Positions 1 to 5,863 of a stretch of 7,492 nucleotides of DNA are shown here, in pieces. The notes beneath the pieces are model-generated. The model had not been told where the DNA came from. It made no database searches and saw nothing but the letters and a program-made list of their open reading frames with translations. A program made the translations under genes and the position numbers. Each line of letters starts with the position of its first letter. Position 1 is the stretch's first letter. The stretch spans positions 1 through 7,492 of the forward strand of contig JBGPIK010000344.1 of assembly GCA_041484845.1 (NCBI GenBank), in the 5' to 3' direction. Source of the DNA: JBGPIK01 sp041484845. GTDB taxonomy: Bacteria > Desulfobacterota > Binatia > UBA9968.

Positions 1-51
1 CCCGCGAACGCGGTATTCCTTCGAGACAGCTTCAACCGACAGCAGCGCCAC
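1..51 (-). CDS. N-terminus of a probable ABC transporter ATP-binding protein (partial, runs off the left edge)
   Basis: Seventeen codons are visible from a GTG at 51-49, reading MALLSVEAVSKEYRVRG. The opening pattern, a short hydrophobic beta strand then 'VEAVSKEYRVRG', is typical of the first strand of ABC ATPases, especially NitT/TauT-type importers (nitrate, sulfonate, taurine). The Walker motifs would lie outside the window, so the family call rests on this short stretch only. The start is chosen because a strong Shine-Dalgarno (GGGGAGGG, 55-62) lies just upstream. An overlapping ATG at 53-51 gives an unconvincing Cys/Arg-rich frame. The GTG is 24 nt beyond the stop codon of the amidohydrolase relic, so the gene was probably co-transcribed with it and with the MmgE/PrpD gene. 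Any other protein starting with a similar beta strand cannot be excluded. Confidence 0.5.
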   Translation of the reverse strand, partial: MALLSVEAVSKEYRVRG

Positions 52-54
52 ATT

Positions 55-62
55 CCCTCCCC
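55..62 (-). promoter_or_regulatory. Strong Shine-Dalgarno fixing the start of the left-edge gene
   Basis: On the minus strand GGGGAGGG is followed by AAT and then the GTG at 51-49. This purine run complements the 16S rRNA 3' end and is the main reason for believing that a real gene begins here. Confidence 0.6.
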
Positions 63-75
63 ATGGTGATCGGGT

Positions 76-429
76 CTAAAGATTCAAGGCTCGCGCAGCG
101 TTCTCCCCAAGCAACTGGCGGCGCTCCTGTTCGCTAAGATCCAATTTCTGTGGATCGATTCCCCGCAGCTTGCTGGGTTAAGTAAATTGCCTATCCGAAG
201 TCCGTCATTCCCGCATGCTTTAAGCGGGAATCCAGGCGGGTTCGGAACTGGACCCCCGATAAAAACATTCGGGGGTGACGCCCTTAGGACAAATCTCATC
301 GCCGAGTTCTGATACCCCGAAGCTTGGTGCGGGGCTATTCATTTTGTTCACCGAGTCAAAGCCGCCCATGATCATCGGATAATCCGTTCCCAGCACCACG
401 CGGTCGGCGCTGACGATCAAGCGATCCAT
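76..429 (-). pseudogene. Amidohydrolase-family (ACMSD-like) gene relic: C-terminal part only, interrupted by palindromic repeats
   Basis: Two pieces of one C-terminus are visible in the same frame. The upstream piece (about 429-343) reads RLIVSADRVVLGTDYPMIMG followed by GFDSVNK. It carries the GTDYP motif whose Asp is a metal/catalytic residue in the amidohydrolase-2 (ACMSD-like) family. The downstream piece (168-76) includes DLSEQERRQLLGENAARAL and ends NL-stop (TAG 76-78). This is the classic family ending, in which a helix leads to a G-N-A motif. Between them about 174 nt (169-342) of hairpin-forming repeat DNA introduces in-frame stops (TAA at 222-220 and 180-178). The 5' part of the gene, normally well over 200 codons, is absent: the relic begins about 28 nt after the MmgE/PrpD stop codon. 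Amidohydrolase genes of this type commonly neighbour MmgE/PrpD genes in such genomes, so this looks like a decayed operon member. A stop codon directly precedes the ATG at 429-427, so there is no intact reading frame. Confidence 0.62.
169..342. repeat. Cluster of palindromic repeat units inside the amidohydrolase relic
   Basis: Three hairpins occur in series. ATTCCCGC (207-214) pairs with GCGGGAAT (224-231). ACCCCCGA (252-259) pairs with TCGGGGGT (269-276). CCCCG (315-319) pairs with CGGGG (330-334). The outer pentamers CGTCA (203-207) and TGACG (276-280) are also complementary, so 203-280 forms a larger composite palindrome. A fourth imperfect palindrome (CCCCGCAGC, TT, GCTG-GGG) lies at about 161-176 at the border. 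The form 'GTCATTCCCGC...GCGGGAATCCAG' is the style of dispersed intergenic repeats seen in many environmental genomes (recalled knowledge). Peptides read from this stretch look like translated repeats, not a protein family. No transposase is encoded, so it is either a REP/MITE-like unit or several units that landed together. Confidence 0.6.
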
Positions 430-457
430 TCATACCAGTAGCAAAACAAAAACGACA

Positions 458-1840
458 TTATAAAAAACCGATTTTTCGTTTTAAATTGAGCTGGAGGAGG
501 CTCATTGCGCCAACGAGGTCGTCGGGGGACGCCTCGCTTATCCTCCACCACCGCTCCAGAATAGCGGAAGTTCTTGCATTCCCTAGCACAGGTTCGACGG
601 TTCGCACAAACTTCGCGGTCACGTCGTCGTCTTTCATGGGATTGCGCGCGTGGCCCAACGGATCGCGCGGCCACAGTTCGATGCAGCGGCCGTCTGTGGT
701 TGTGGCTTTGATCTTCATTGAGATGATTTTCGGATAGATCGAATCGATTTCCTTATCAAGATGGACGCGGATTTTCGCCATTAGCGGCCGCAGAGCCGGA
801 TCGCGATACGCCTGCTCTTCAAAGGCGGCCAAGGTGATCGTGCCATCAACAAGAGTTTTCGCAAAAAGATAAGGCAAGCTGTGATCCGCCGTCTCCCGCG
901 TCCTGGGGTCCCATTTTTCCGGCTCGCTGCCGATCTCGGTGTAACAAAAAGTATAGGTGCCGATTCCAATATCGGCGAGCTCGCGCCAGTCGACCTGGGC
1001 GCGAAGCTCAAGCGCTGCCCAGACCGGTAGTTGCCCGTTATATTCGACGGGCCAGTATTTCAGACGGGTTTCCGGTGAACGGTAAGGCCCCCCTTGGGTC
1101 GGCAACGCTTGCAGCTCAAACGGACCGGTGATCAAATCCCACAGGCCGTGCTTGCCCTCGAACGGTTTGTCGGCGCCCGTCATGCCCTCGCCGGCGAGCA
1201 GCGCGGCGAAGACACCGTTGCGCACGGCAAAAGCCGTGGCTGCGCCTTTCCACAATGAAAGTTCGCCCGCCCGGGTGTTGCGCATGGGCACGTTCGCAAC
1301 CGCGATGATGGAAATCGCTTGCGCCAATTGCTGCGGCGAAAAATTGAGCAGATGACCGACGCCGGCGGCGGTGGCGACGCCGATGGCAAAGCCCTGGTCC
1401 CAGCCTTTGGTGCGCAAGTCGGTGGCATCGCTGATACGGAGAAACAGCTCATAAGCAACAACCAGGCTGGCAATCAGCCGGCGGCCGTCCGCGTTGGCAG
1501 ACTCCGCGAGCGCCAACAAAGCTCCAAGGCAGTCGCTTGGATGTCCGCCCGGGTACTCGTCGTTGAAATCCAGATTGCGAATCATCGCGGTGTTGACGAA
1601 GGCCGCGCTTTCCGCGGTGGACGATTCACCGTGGCAGATGATGCGCCCGGGATAGCGCAGCGGAGCGGCGCCACGCGCCAAACGCAGGCCGATCTGCGCC
1701 GCTGCGCAATCATGGGCGGCGATGGCACAGGCTAACGTATCGATTAGAAATCTCGCTGCGGCGGAGACGACATCTTCGGGCAATTGTTCGAACGAAAGCT
1801 CCGCGGCAAAATTGGCGATCTGGCGCGTGAGGTTATCCAT
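458..1840 (-). CDS. MmgE/PrpD family protein
   Basis: This 460-residue protein belongs to the MmgE/PrpD family of cytosolic enzymes acting on carboxylic acids (2-methylcitrate dehydratase, cis-aconitate decarboxylase and related isomerases or epimerases). The usual length is about 440-490 residues, so it appears complete. Recognisable family blocks are an N-terminal helical region with IDTLACAIAA (33-42), then NDEYPGGHPSDCLGALLALA (93-112), the GWDQGFAIGVATAAGVGHLL helix (146-165), NVPMRNTRAGELSLWKGAAT (183-202), GVFAALLAGEGMTG (209-222) with PFEGKHG (226-232), and TADHSLPYLFAKTLVDG (317-333). The last 20 or so residues (LVGAMSLLQLNLKRKIGFL) match nothing I recognise and lie next to the decayed amidohydrolase, so the 3' end may be altered. 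The ATG at 1840 has only a poorly placed GAGG about 13 nt upstream. A TTGACC hexamer at 1884-1879 could be a -35 box, but I see no matching -10. The exact substrate cannot be told from sequence; neighbouring amidohydrolase and transporter genes suggest carboxylate catabolism. Confidence 0.9.
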   Translation of the reverse strand: MDNLTRQIANFAAELSFEQLPEDVVSAAARFLIDTLACAIAAHDCAAAQIGLRLARGAAPLRYPGRIICHGESSTAESAAFVNTAMIRNLDFNDEYPGGHPSDCLGALLALAESANADGRRLIASLVVAYELFLRISDATDLRTKGWDQGFAIGVATAAGVGHLLNFSPQQLAQAISIIAVANVPMRNTRAGELSLWKGAATAFAVRNGVFAALLAGEGMTGADKPFEGKHGLWDLITGPFELQALPTQGGPYRSPETRLKYWPVEYNGQLPVWAALELRAQVDWRELADIGIGTYTFCYTEIGSEPEKWDPRTRETADHSLPYLFAKTLVDGTITLAAFEEQAYRDPALRPLMAKIRVHLDKEIDSIYPKIISMKIKATTTDGRCIELWPRDPLGHARNPMKDDDVTAKFVRTVEPVLGNARTSAILERWWRISEASPDDLVGAMSLLQLNLKRKIGFL

Positions 1841-2132
1841 ATTTATTTTAAGACCTCAATGTTTCCTCCAAATTTCACGGTCAATGAGTCGCGCTTCGCG
1901 CTCACTTCAGGATCTAATCGATGCATGGACGCATCAATGTCGCCCGGACCTGTTTCGGTGTCAACAGATGGCTTGTCGCGGTAGTGGTTCACTTAGACTC
2001 GCGAGTTCATTGTCGGCACCAAGAAAGATTCCTCGCTGTGCTCGGAATGACAATTTAAGCCGTCTGTCATCCCGAACGCAGTGAGGGATCTTGATTAAAC
2101 TAAACCGCTACCCTTGTTGCCGACCAAAACAA
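1841..2132. other. 292-nt intergenic region between modC and the MmgE/PrpD gene
   Basis: I find no convincing ORF or RNA gene here. It contains the inverted repeat at 2025-2092, a small palindrome GATGC-N6-GCATC (1920-1935) and a bulged hairpin around GCGC-TTC-GCGC (1891-1901). It separates two minus-strand genes and should hold the end of the mod transcript and the promoter of the MmgE/PrpD gene. Only a TTGACC at 1884-1879 resembles a promoter element. Confidence 0.5.
2025..2092. repeat. Dispersed-type inverted repeat, possible transcript end for modABC
   Basis: Two 29-nt arms (2025-2053 and 2064-2092) are inverted copies of one another, identical at most positions and separated by 10 nt. 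Each arm carries the consensus TGTCATYCCGARC followed by CAG/C(T/C)GAGGRATCTT, a form I recognise as a common intergenic repeat in environmental bacterial genomes. Read on the minus strand the hairpin is followed by TTTCTT, so it could act as a weak intrinsic terminator 40 nt after modC, but no long U tract is present. Confidence 0.65.
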
Positions 2133-3206
2133 TTACAGCAGACGGAATGATCGGGCTTTGATGATCAGGAAAACCGGACTTTCTTCGCGTAAATCGAGTC
2201 TGGCAACGGCCGCAGGGGTTAGCCGCACGTAAAAAATATCTCCCGCTTCGACCATGAGCACCGCCTGTTCCGCCAGTGATTCAATGTGGCGCACTTTCCC
2301 GGGAATGATATTGCCGGCTGAAAGACCTTCGGGAGGTTGCGTTCCAATCAGGATATCATCGGCGCTGAGCCTAACCTGGAAAAACAAATCCGCCGATTCC
2401 CGCAGATAGGGAATATAGAGTTCCAGACCCTTTTCCGTGCGCACTTTGCTCCGTCCACCGGCGCGATCGGATTCTAGCATCCGAACCGTGAAAACGTTTT
2501 CAATTTCGTTTTCATCCATACTGCTGATCGTGGTTGTCGAGTGAAACAGTTCCTTGGGAACCCCCTGAGCGATCAATCGACCCTGACGGATCATCAATAC
2601 CCAATCGGCGAGCGTCAAAACTTCAGTCATGTTGTGCGTGACATAGATGATGGGCAAGCGGAATTCATCGCGCACCCGCCCCAGATAAGGAAGAATTTTT
2701 TCCTTGAGCCCAATGTCCAAGGCCGCTAGCGGCTCATCTAACAGCAGGAGTTGAGGACCGCAGAGTATGGCGCGCGCCAACGCAACGCGTTGGCTCTCGC
2801 CGCCTGAGAGTTGGGTAACCGGACGGTCCAGAAGGGCGCGGATCTCAAGGACATCGACCACGTGATCCATTGCGGATGTCCGGGCCTTCCCGGTATCGCC
2901 AGTTCTCTGCGCGCCGAAAAGAATATTTTGTCGCACCGACAGATGCGGGAACAAGGCTCCTTCTTGCGGCACGTAGCCAACGCCGCGTTCTTGAGGCGAG
3001 CAGTTGATTCTCCGATCCGATGAAAACAGTACTTTACCTTCGATCTCAATTTCACCCGCCGCGACTTCTTTAAGCCCGGCGATGGCGTCGAGAAGCGTCG
3101 TCTTGCCGGAGCCCGAAGGTCCAAAAATCGCGGTGACGCGCGCAGCGAAGGACGCATCGATGTTGAGCTCAAAGTCTGGTAGCGGTATGAGACAGCGAAG
3201 CAACAT
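2133..3206 (-). CDS. modC: Molybdate ABC transporter ATP-binding protein ModC
   Basis: ModC is the cytosolic ATPase that drives ModB during molybdate import. The 357-residue protein has the full ABC ATPase set in order: Walker A GPSGSGKT (29-36), Q-loop VPQEG (79-83), signature LSGGESQ (133-139), Walker B LLLLDEP (153-159), D-loop AALD (161-164) and the H-loop His in VTHN (His191). After about residue 230 comes a regulatory part ending in a TOBE/Mop-like domain (about 296-357, from NIIPGKVRHIE through VARLDL to FLIIKARS). This domain distinguishes ModC from other importer ATPases and binds oxyanion or senses it. The ATG at 3206-3204 is preferred over a start 18 codons upstream (3260) because it follows an AAGG Shine-Dalgarno (3216-3213) at 6-nt spacing, begins one base after the modB stop (translational coupling), and gives the normal family N-terminus. 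Length and motifs are normal. Confidence 0.94.
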   Translation of the reverse strand: MLLRCLIPLPDFELNIDASFAARVTAIFGPSGSGKTTLLDAIAGLKEVAAGEIEIEGKVLFSSDRRINCSPQERGVGYVPQEGALFPHLSVRQNILFGAQRTGDTGKARTSAMDHVVDVLEIRALLDRPVTQLSGGESQRVALARAILCGPQLLLLDEPLAALDIGLKEKILPYLGRVRDEFRLPIIYVTHNMTEVLTLADWVLMIRQGRLIAQGVPKELFHSTTTISSMDENEIENVFTVRMLESDRAGGRSKVRTEKGLELYIPYLRESADLFFQVRLSADDILIGTQPPEGLSAGNIIPGKVRHIESLAEQAVLMVEAGDIFYVRLTPAAVARLDLREESPVFLIIKARSFRLL

Positions 3207-3207
3207 G

Positions 3208-3882
3208 TCACGCCTTATTTGCGGAGCGGAGCAGCCGTTCCGAGCACCACACGAATACAAACGCGAGCACCACGGTTATGCCCAAGAGAGAGTAGGCGTC
3301 GCTGTCCTTGCCCGTTTGGACAAAGTTAAAGATCGCGAGCGAAAGCGTCTGCGTGCGGCCGGGAATGTTGCCCGCCAGCAAAATCGTCGCGCCGAATTCT
3401 CCGAGCGCGCGCGAGAATGCCAAGAGCGCGCCGGCGACAATGCCCTTGTAGGCGAGCGGAACGGTAATGACAAAGAAAATCCGCAGGCCGGACGCTCCGA
3501 GCGTCGCAGCGATTTGCTCGAGCCGGGGATTAACTTCCGAAAAGGAGGTCCGGACCGAACGGACCAAAAGCGGAAACGACATCACCGCCATGGCGATGAG
3601 AACGCCTTTCCAATTGAATACGACTTCCACACCTCTGTCGTAAAGCCACTGTCCAATAGGGCTTCGTCGCCCAAAGATTCTTAGCAGAATGAGGCCGGTT
3701 GAAACCGGCGGCATGACCAGCGGCAGCAAGACCAGCGTTTCGAGGGCGCTCTTCAGCGGCCACTCCTTGCGCGCAAAAAGCCAGGCTAGCGCAATGCCGA
3801 AAGGCAGGATGACGACCGTGCTGGCCAGTCCGACCGCCAGGGTAAAAAGGGTGATTTGCCAAGTTTCGAGTGAAAAGATCAC
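3208..3882 (-). CDS. modB: Molybdate ABC transporter permease ModB
   Basis: ModB is the inner-membrane channel of the molybdate importer. The 224-residue sequence has about five hydrophobic segments (roughly 10-37, 46-70, 92-112, 136-158, 198-214), as expected for ModB. The EAA coupling loop that contacts the ATPase is at about 121-144 (LEQIAATLGASGLRIFFVIT). It is followed by the ModB hallmark RALGEFGATILLAGNIPGRT (158-177). Further conserved residues are LVLLPLVMPPVSTGL (50-64) and PIGQWL (75-80). The start is a GTG at 3882-3880; going upstream in this frame no other start occurs before the modA stop codon (3906-3904), so the GTG is forced even though no good Shine-Dalgarno precedes it. Translation probably depends on coupling to modA, 21 nt upstream. 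The TGA at 3210-3208 is one base before the modC ATG. Confidence 0.95.
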   Translation of the reverse strand: MIFSLETWQITLFTLAVGLASTVVILPFGIALAWLFARKEWPLKSALETLVLLPLVMPPVSTGLILLRIFGRRSPIGQWLYDRGVEVVFNWKGVLIAMAVMSFPLLVRSVRTSFSEVNPRLEQIAATLGASGLRIFFVITVPLAYKGIVAGALLAFSRALGEFGATILLAGNIPGRTQTLSLAIFNFVQTGKDSDAYSLLGITVVLAFVFVWCSERLLRSANKA

Positions 3883-3903
3883 GTGACGAAAATTGTGGCG
3901 TGC

Positions 3904-4746
3904 TCAATCAAGAACCGCAAAGCCGTATTTTTTGAAAACGTCTTTACTGGCGCGGTTCAAAAGGGTGTTCATGAAATCGTGAGCCGCTTGTTGCTTTTTG
4001 GAATCCCTCAAAATCGCCACGGGATAAATGATCCGTGGCGCTCTATCAACCGGCACTTCATAGACGATTTTGACTTTTTTAGAAAGAGCCGCGTCGGTCT
4101 TATAAACGAAGCCCGCTTCGACGTTGCCCGACTCGACTGAAGCCAAGGTCGCGCGCACGTCCAGGACCGGAATCACCTTGCGAGCGACTTTGTCCCAGAG
4201 GTTCTCGTCCTGCAGATATTTCTTGCTGTAGACTCCGGCGGGAACTGATGAAGGCTCCGCGAGCGCGATTCTTTTGACCGCGGGATTAAGCAAATCTTTG
4301 GGAGAAGCGATGGCGATAGGCGAATCGGCGGGCACAATCATCACCAGCTGATTTGAAAGCAGGTTCTTTCGCGTGCCCGGCTCGAGCCGGCCGTTTCTTT
4401 CCAGATAATCCATTTGTGCCAGATCGGCCGAGACGAAGATATCCACGGGTGCTCCCTCCTCTATCTGGCGGGCCAGGCCACTGCTAGCGCCGAAAGTAAA
4501 GCTCACCTTGTTTTTGCTCTTTGTTTCATAGGTGGCGCCGATTGCTTTCAATGCATCCGTTAAGCTCGCCGCCGCGGCAACTAAAATCTCGTCCGCGCGC
4601 GCAGGTTGCGCGAAGGTAACCGAGGCAACGAAAAACATCACGGAACCCAAGGCGGCAAGGCCGCAACCAAACAGTAAAACTCTCCCCCGCTCGCGGGGGA
4701 GAGTTGAGAGAGGGGACTTCGCGTTATCTGGTAAACAGCGTTTCAT
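3904..4746 (-). CDS. modA: Molybdate-binding periplasmic protein ModA
   Basis: ModA captures molybdate (or tungstate) in the periplasm and hands it to ModB. The 280-residue product has a hydrophobic signal segment (about 23-46) ending TFAQPARA before mature DEILVAAAASLTDAL. Diagnostic ModA blocks are AAASLTDAL (58-66), FGASSGLARQIEEGAPVDIF (85-104), SVPAGVYSK (167-175), DVRATL (196-201) and AGFVYKTDAA (211-220). Positions matching oxyanion contacts in E. coli ModA appear kept: Ser61, Ser88/89, Ala170, Val197 and Tyr215. The ATG at 4746 lies 13 nt after the stop of the upstream binding-protein gene without a good Shine-Dalgarno. Residues about 11-22 (SPLSTLPRERGR) are encoded by a palindromic repeat and make an unusually long n-region. 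The true start could lie downstream, but the alternative ATG at 4638 would give a signal lacking basic residues. Confidence 0.93.
   Translation of the reverse strand: MKRCLPDNAKSPLSTLPRERGRVLLFGCGLAALGSVMFFVASVTFAQPARADEILVAAAASLTDALKAIGATYETKSKNKVSFTFGASSGLARQIEEGAPVDIFVSADLAQMDYLERNGRLEPGTRKNLLSNQLVMIVPADSPIAIASPKDLLNPAVKRIALAEPSSVPAGVYSKKYLQDENLWDKVARKVIPVLDVRATLASVESGNVEAGFVYKTDAALSKKVKIVYEVPVDRAPRIIYPVAILRDSKKQQAAHDFMNTLLNRASKDVFKKYGFAVLD
4679..4704 (-). terminator. Terminator-like GC-rich hairpin in the modA leader/signal-peptide region
   Basis: A perfect 12-nt inverted repeat, ACTCTCCCCCGC (4679-4690) and GCGGGGGAGAGT (4693-4704), gives an 11-bp stem with a 4-nt loop. On the minus strand the stem is followed directly by TTTTACTGTTT, which resembles an intrinsic terminator. 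The sequence also has the look of a dispersed CCCTCTCCC-type repeat. It lies between the upstream binding-protein gene and most of modA, so it could reduce read-through into modABC or lower modA translation. Whether it acts so is an inference. Confidence 0.5.
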
Positions 4747-4759
4747 GGAATCACGAGTG

Positions 4760-5785
4760 CTACCCCTTCGGGTAAAAGATTTTGCGAAACTCGGCGGTGA
4801 TCTTTTTCAATTCATCCGCACTGGGACTTTCTGTGAACGTTGAGTTGGGCGCGATCTTCTCCGCATCTTTAATCGGAGGATAGACTCCTGGGTAAAAGAC
4901 AAACTCGCCGTCTTCGGCCACGAATTTCTGTCCTTCGGCTGAGCAGACGTAATCGATATAAAGCTTTCCCGCATTGACGTTGGCCGCTTTGCCGCTCAAC
5001 GACACATAACTCGGTTCGCTCAGATACTTATCCATCGGCGCGTAAGCGATCGGCCCTTTGTATTGCTTCACGTACTTTATATACGTAATACCGACATCCG
5101 CTTCGCCGCGAATGACCGCATTGGGCACCGGCGCGAGCGATTCGACAAGATGAGGCTCCTGCCGTCCCAAACCGCGCACGTAGTCCAGCCACTTGTCGCC
5201 TTTGAACTTTTGCAGATTCCAGAGAAACTGCGCCGTTGTCGTATGGAGCGTCGGATCGGGCATGCTGAGCTTTTTCTTCCACCTGGGCGCGAGAAGATCG
5301 TCCCAAGTTTTCGGCACCTCGGCCGACTTAACCAGCTCGGTGTTGTAAAGAATCCCGAAAGGCAGCGTGCGCCATGCGGTGATCAGGCCGTCTTTGTCTT
5401 TTGCATAAGCGGGAAATTTTTCGGTGGCGGGGGCGATAAACTTCGCCGTCAGGCCCTTTTCCTTGATAATCGTGTGAACCGCACCTGCCGCTTCCAACAC
5501 ATCGAATCCCGGCCGGCCCGCGTTCCACTCATTGGTGGCGCGATCTAATACGGCGGTGGCCGAGCCGCGCCAGTATTCGACCCGTACGCCGTATTTTTTT
5601 TCAAAAGCTTTGTTGATCTGGTCCATGACCTGGGGCACGACGGTGCCGTAGACGACAACTTTGCCTTCCTTCTTAGCAGCGTTAACGTCGGTCGATTGGG
5701 CAAACAGCAAAGGTAAAGATGCTTGCGTCAGCACAAACACGAGTGCAGCAACCCAAAGCGCCGTCAAGAATCTGAATTTAAACAT
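4760..5785 (-). CDS. Extracellular solute-binding protein, COG1840 (Fe3+/AfuA-like) type
   Basis: The 341-residue exported protein belongs to the family 1-like/COG1840 binding proteins of ABC importers (iron(III), 2-aminoethylphosphonate, thiamine and similar ligands). A signal peptide covers about 1-29 (MFKFRF, hydrophobic core, LLFAQ). The mature part starts with AAKKEGKVVVYGTVVPQVMD (36-55) and continues with FEKKYGVRVEYWRGS (61-75), FDVLEA (94-99), WRTLPFGILYNTELV (138-152), KTWDDLLAPRWKKKLSMPDP (159-178), GEADVGITYIKYV (227-239) and GKLYIDYVCSAEGQKFV (273-289), the usual order in this family. The ATG at 5785 follows a near-perfect AAGGAGG (5797-5791). It is the first gene of an apparent operon, ending 13 nt before modA. 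No permease or ATPase of its own is visible, so it may use one encoded elsewhere. The ligand cannot be assigned; a fused role in molybdate uptake is speculative. Confidence 0.88.
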   Translation of the reverse strand: MFKFRFLTALWVAALVFVLTQASLPLLFAQSTDVNAAKKEGKVVVYGTVVPQVMDQINKAFEKKYGVRVEYWRGSATAVLDRATNEWNAGRPGFDVLEAAGAVHTIIKEKGLTAKFIAPATEKFPAYAKDKDGLITAWRTLPFGILYNTELVKSAEVPKTWDDLLAPRWKKKLSMPDPTLHTTTAQFLWNLQKFKGDKWLDYVRGLGRQEPHLVESLAPVPNAVIRGEADVGITYIKYVKQYKGPIAYAPMDKYLSEPSYVSLSGKAANVNAGKLYIDYVCSAEGQKFVAEDGEFVFYPGVYPPIKDAEKIAPNSTFTESPSADELKKITAEFRKIFYPKG

Positions 5786-5790
5786 GCAAT

Positions 5791-5797
5791 CCTCCTT
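5791..5797 (-). promoter_or_regulatory. Strong Shine-Dalgarno of the binding-protein gene
   Basis: AAGGAGG on the minus strand, 5 nt before the ATG at 5785. It is the best ribosome-binding site in the window and contrasts with the weak sites ahead of modA and modB, suggesting that the binding protein is made in excess over the membrane parts. Confidence 0.7.
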
Positions 5798-5863
5798 GGT
5801 GGATCAACGTCGAATTTCCTTGTTTGTGGCGAGTCTGCAAGCCAATGACTTCGGCGGCCATGG

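Noticed and set aside
51..53. ATG overlapping the GTG as the start of the left-edge gene
   Set aside because: Its frame gives MWRCCRLKLSRRNTAFA with no family resemblance, while the GTG frame gives an ABC-type N-terminus at good Shine-Dalgarno spacing.
84..299. Minus-strand open frame of 71 codons in another frame across the left repeat cluster
   Set aside because: The peptide is a translation of hairpin repeats; the convincing protein signal in this stretch is the amidohydrolase frame.
1319..1735. Plus-strand open frame of 138 codons opposite the MmgE/PrpD gene
   Set aside because: It is a mirror of a well-conserved gene; its composition matches antisense reading of GC-rich codons and no domain is recognisable.
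3004..3684. Plus-strand open frame of 226 codons across modB and the start of modC
   Set aside because: It lies wholly antisense to two genes with complete family motifs, is full of Arg/Glu low-complexity stretches and has no ribosome-binding site.
5070..5086. ACGTA-N7-TACGT palindrome as a possible ModE-like operator
   Set aside because: It lies inside the binding-protein coding sequence (GITYIKYVK) and does not match the usual Mo-box layout; chance is sufficient.
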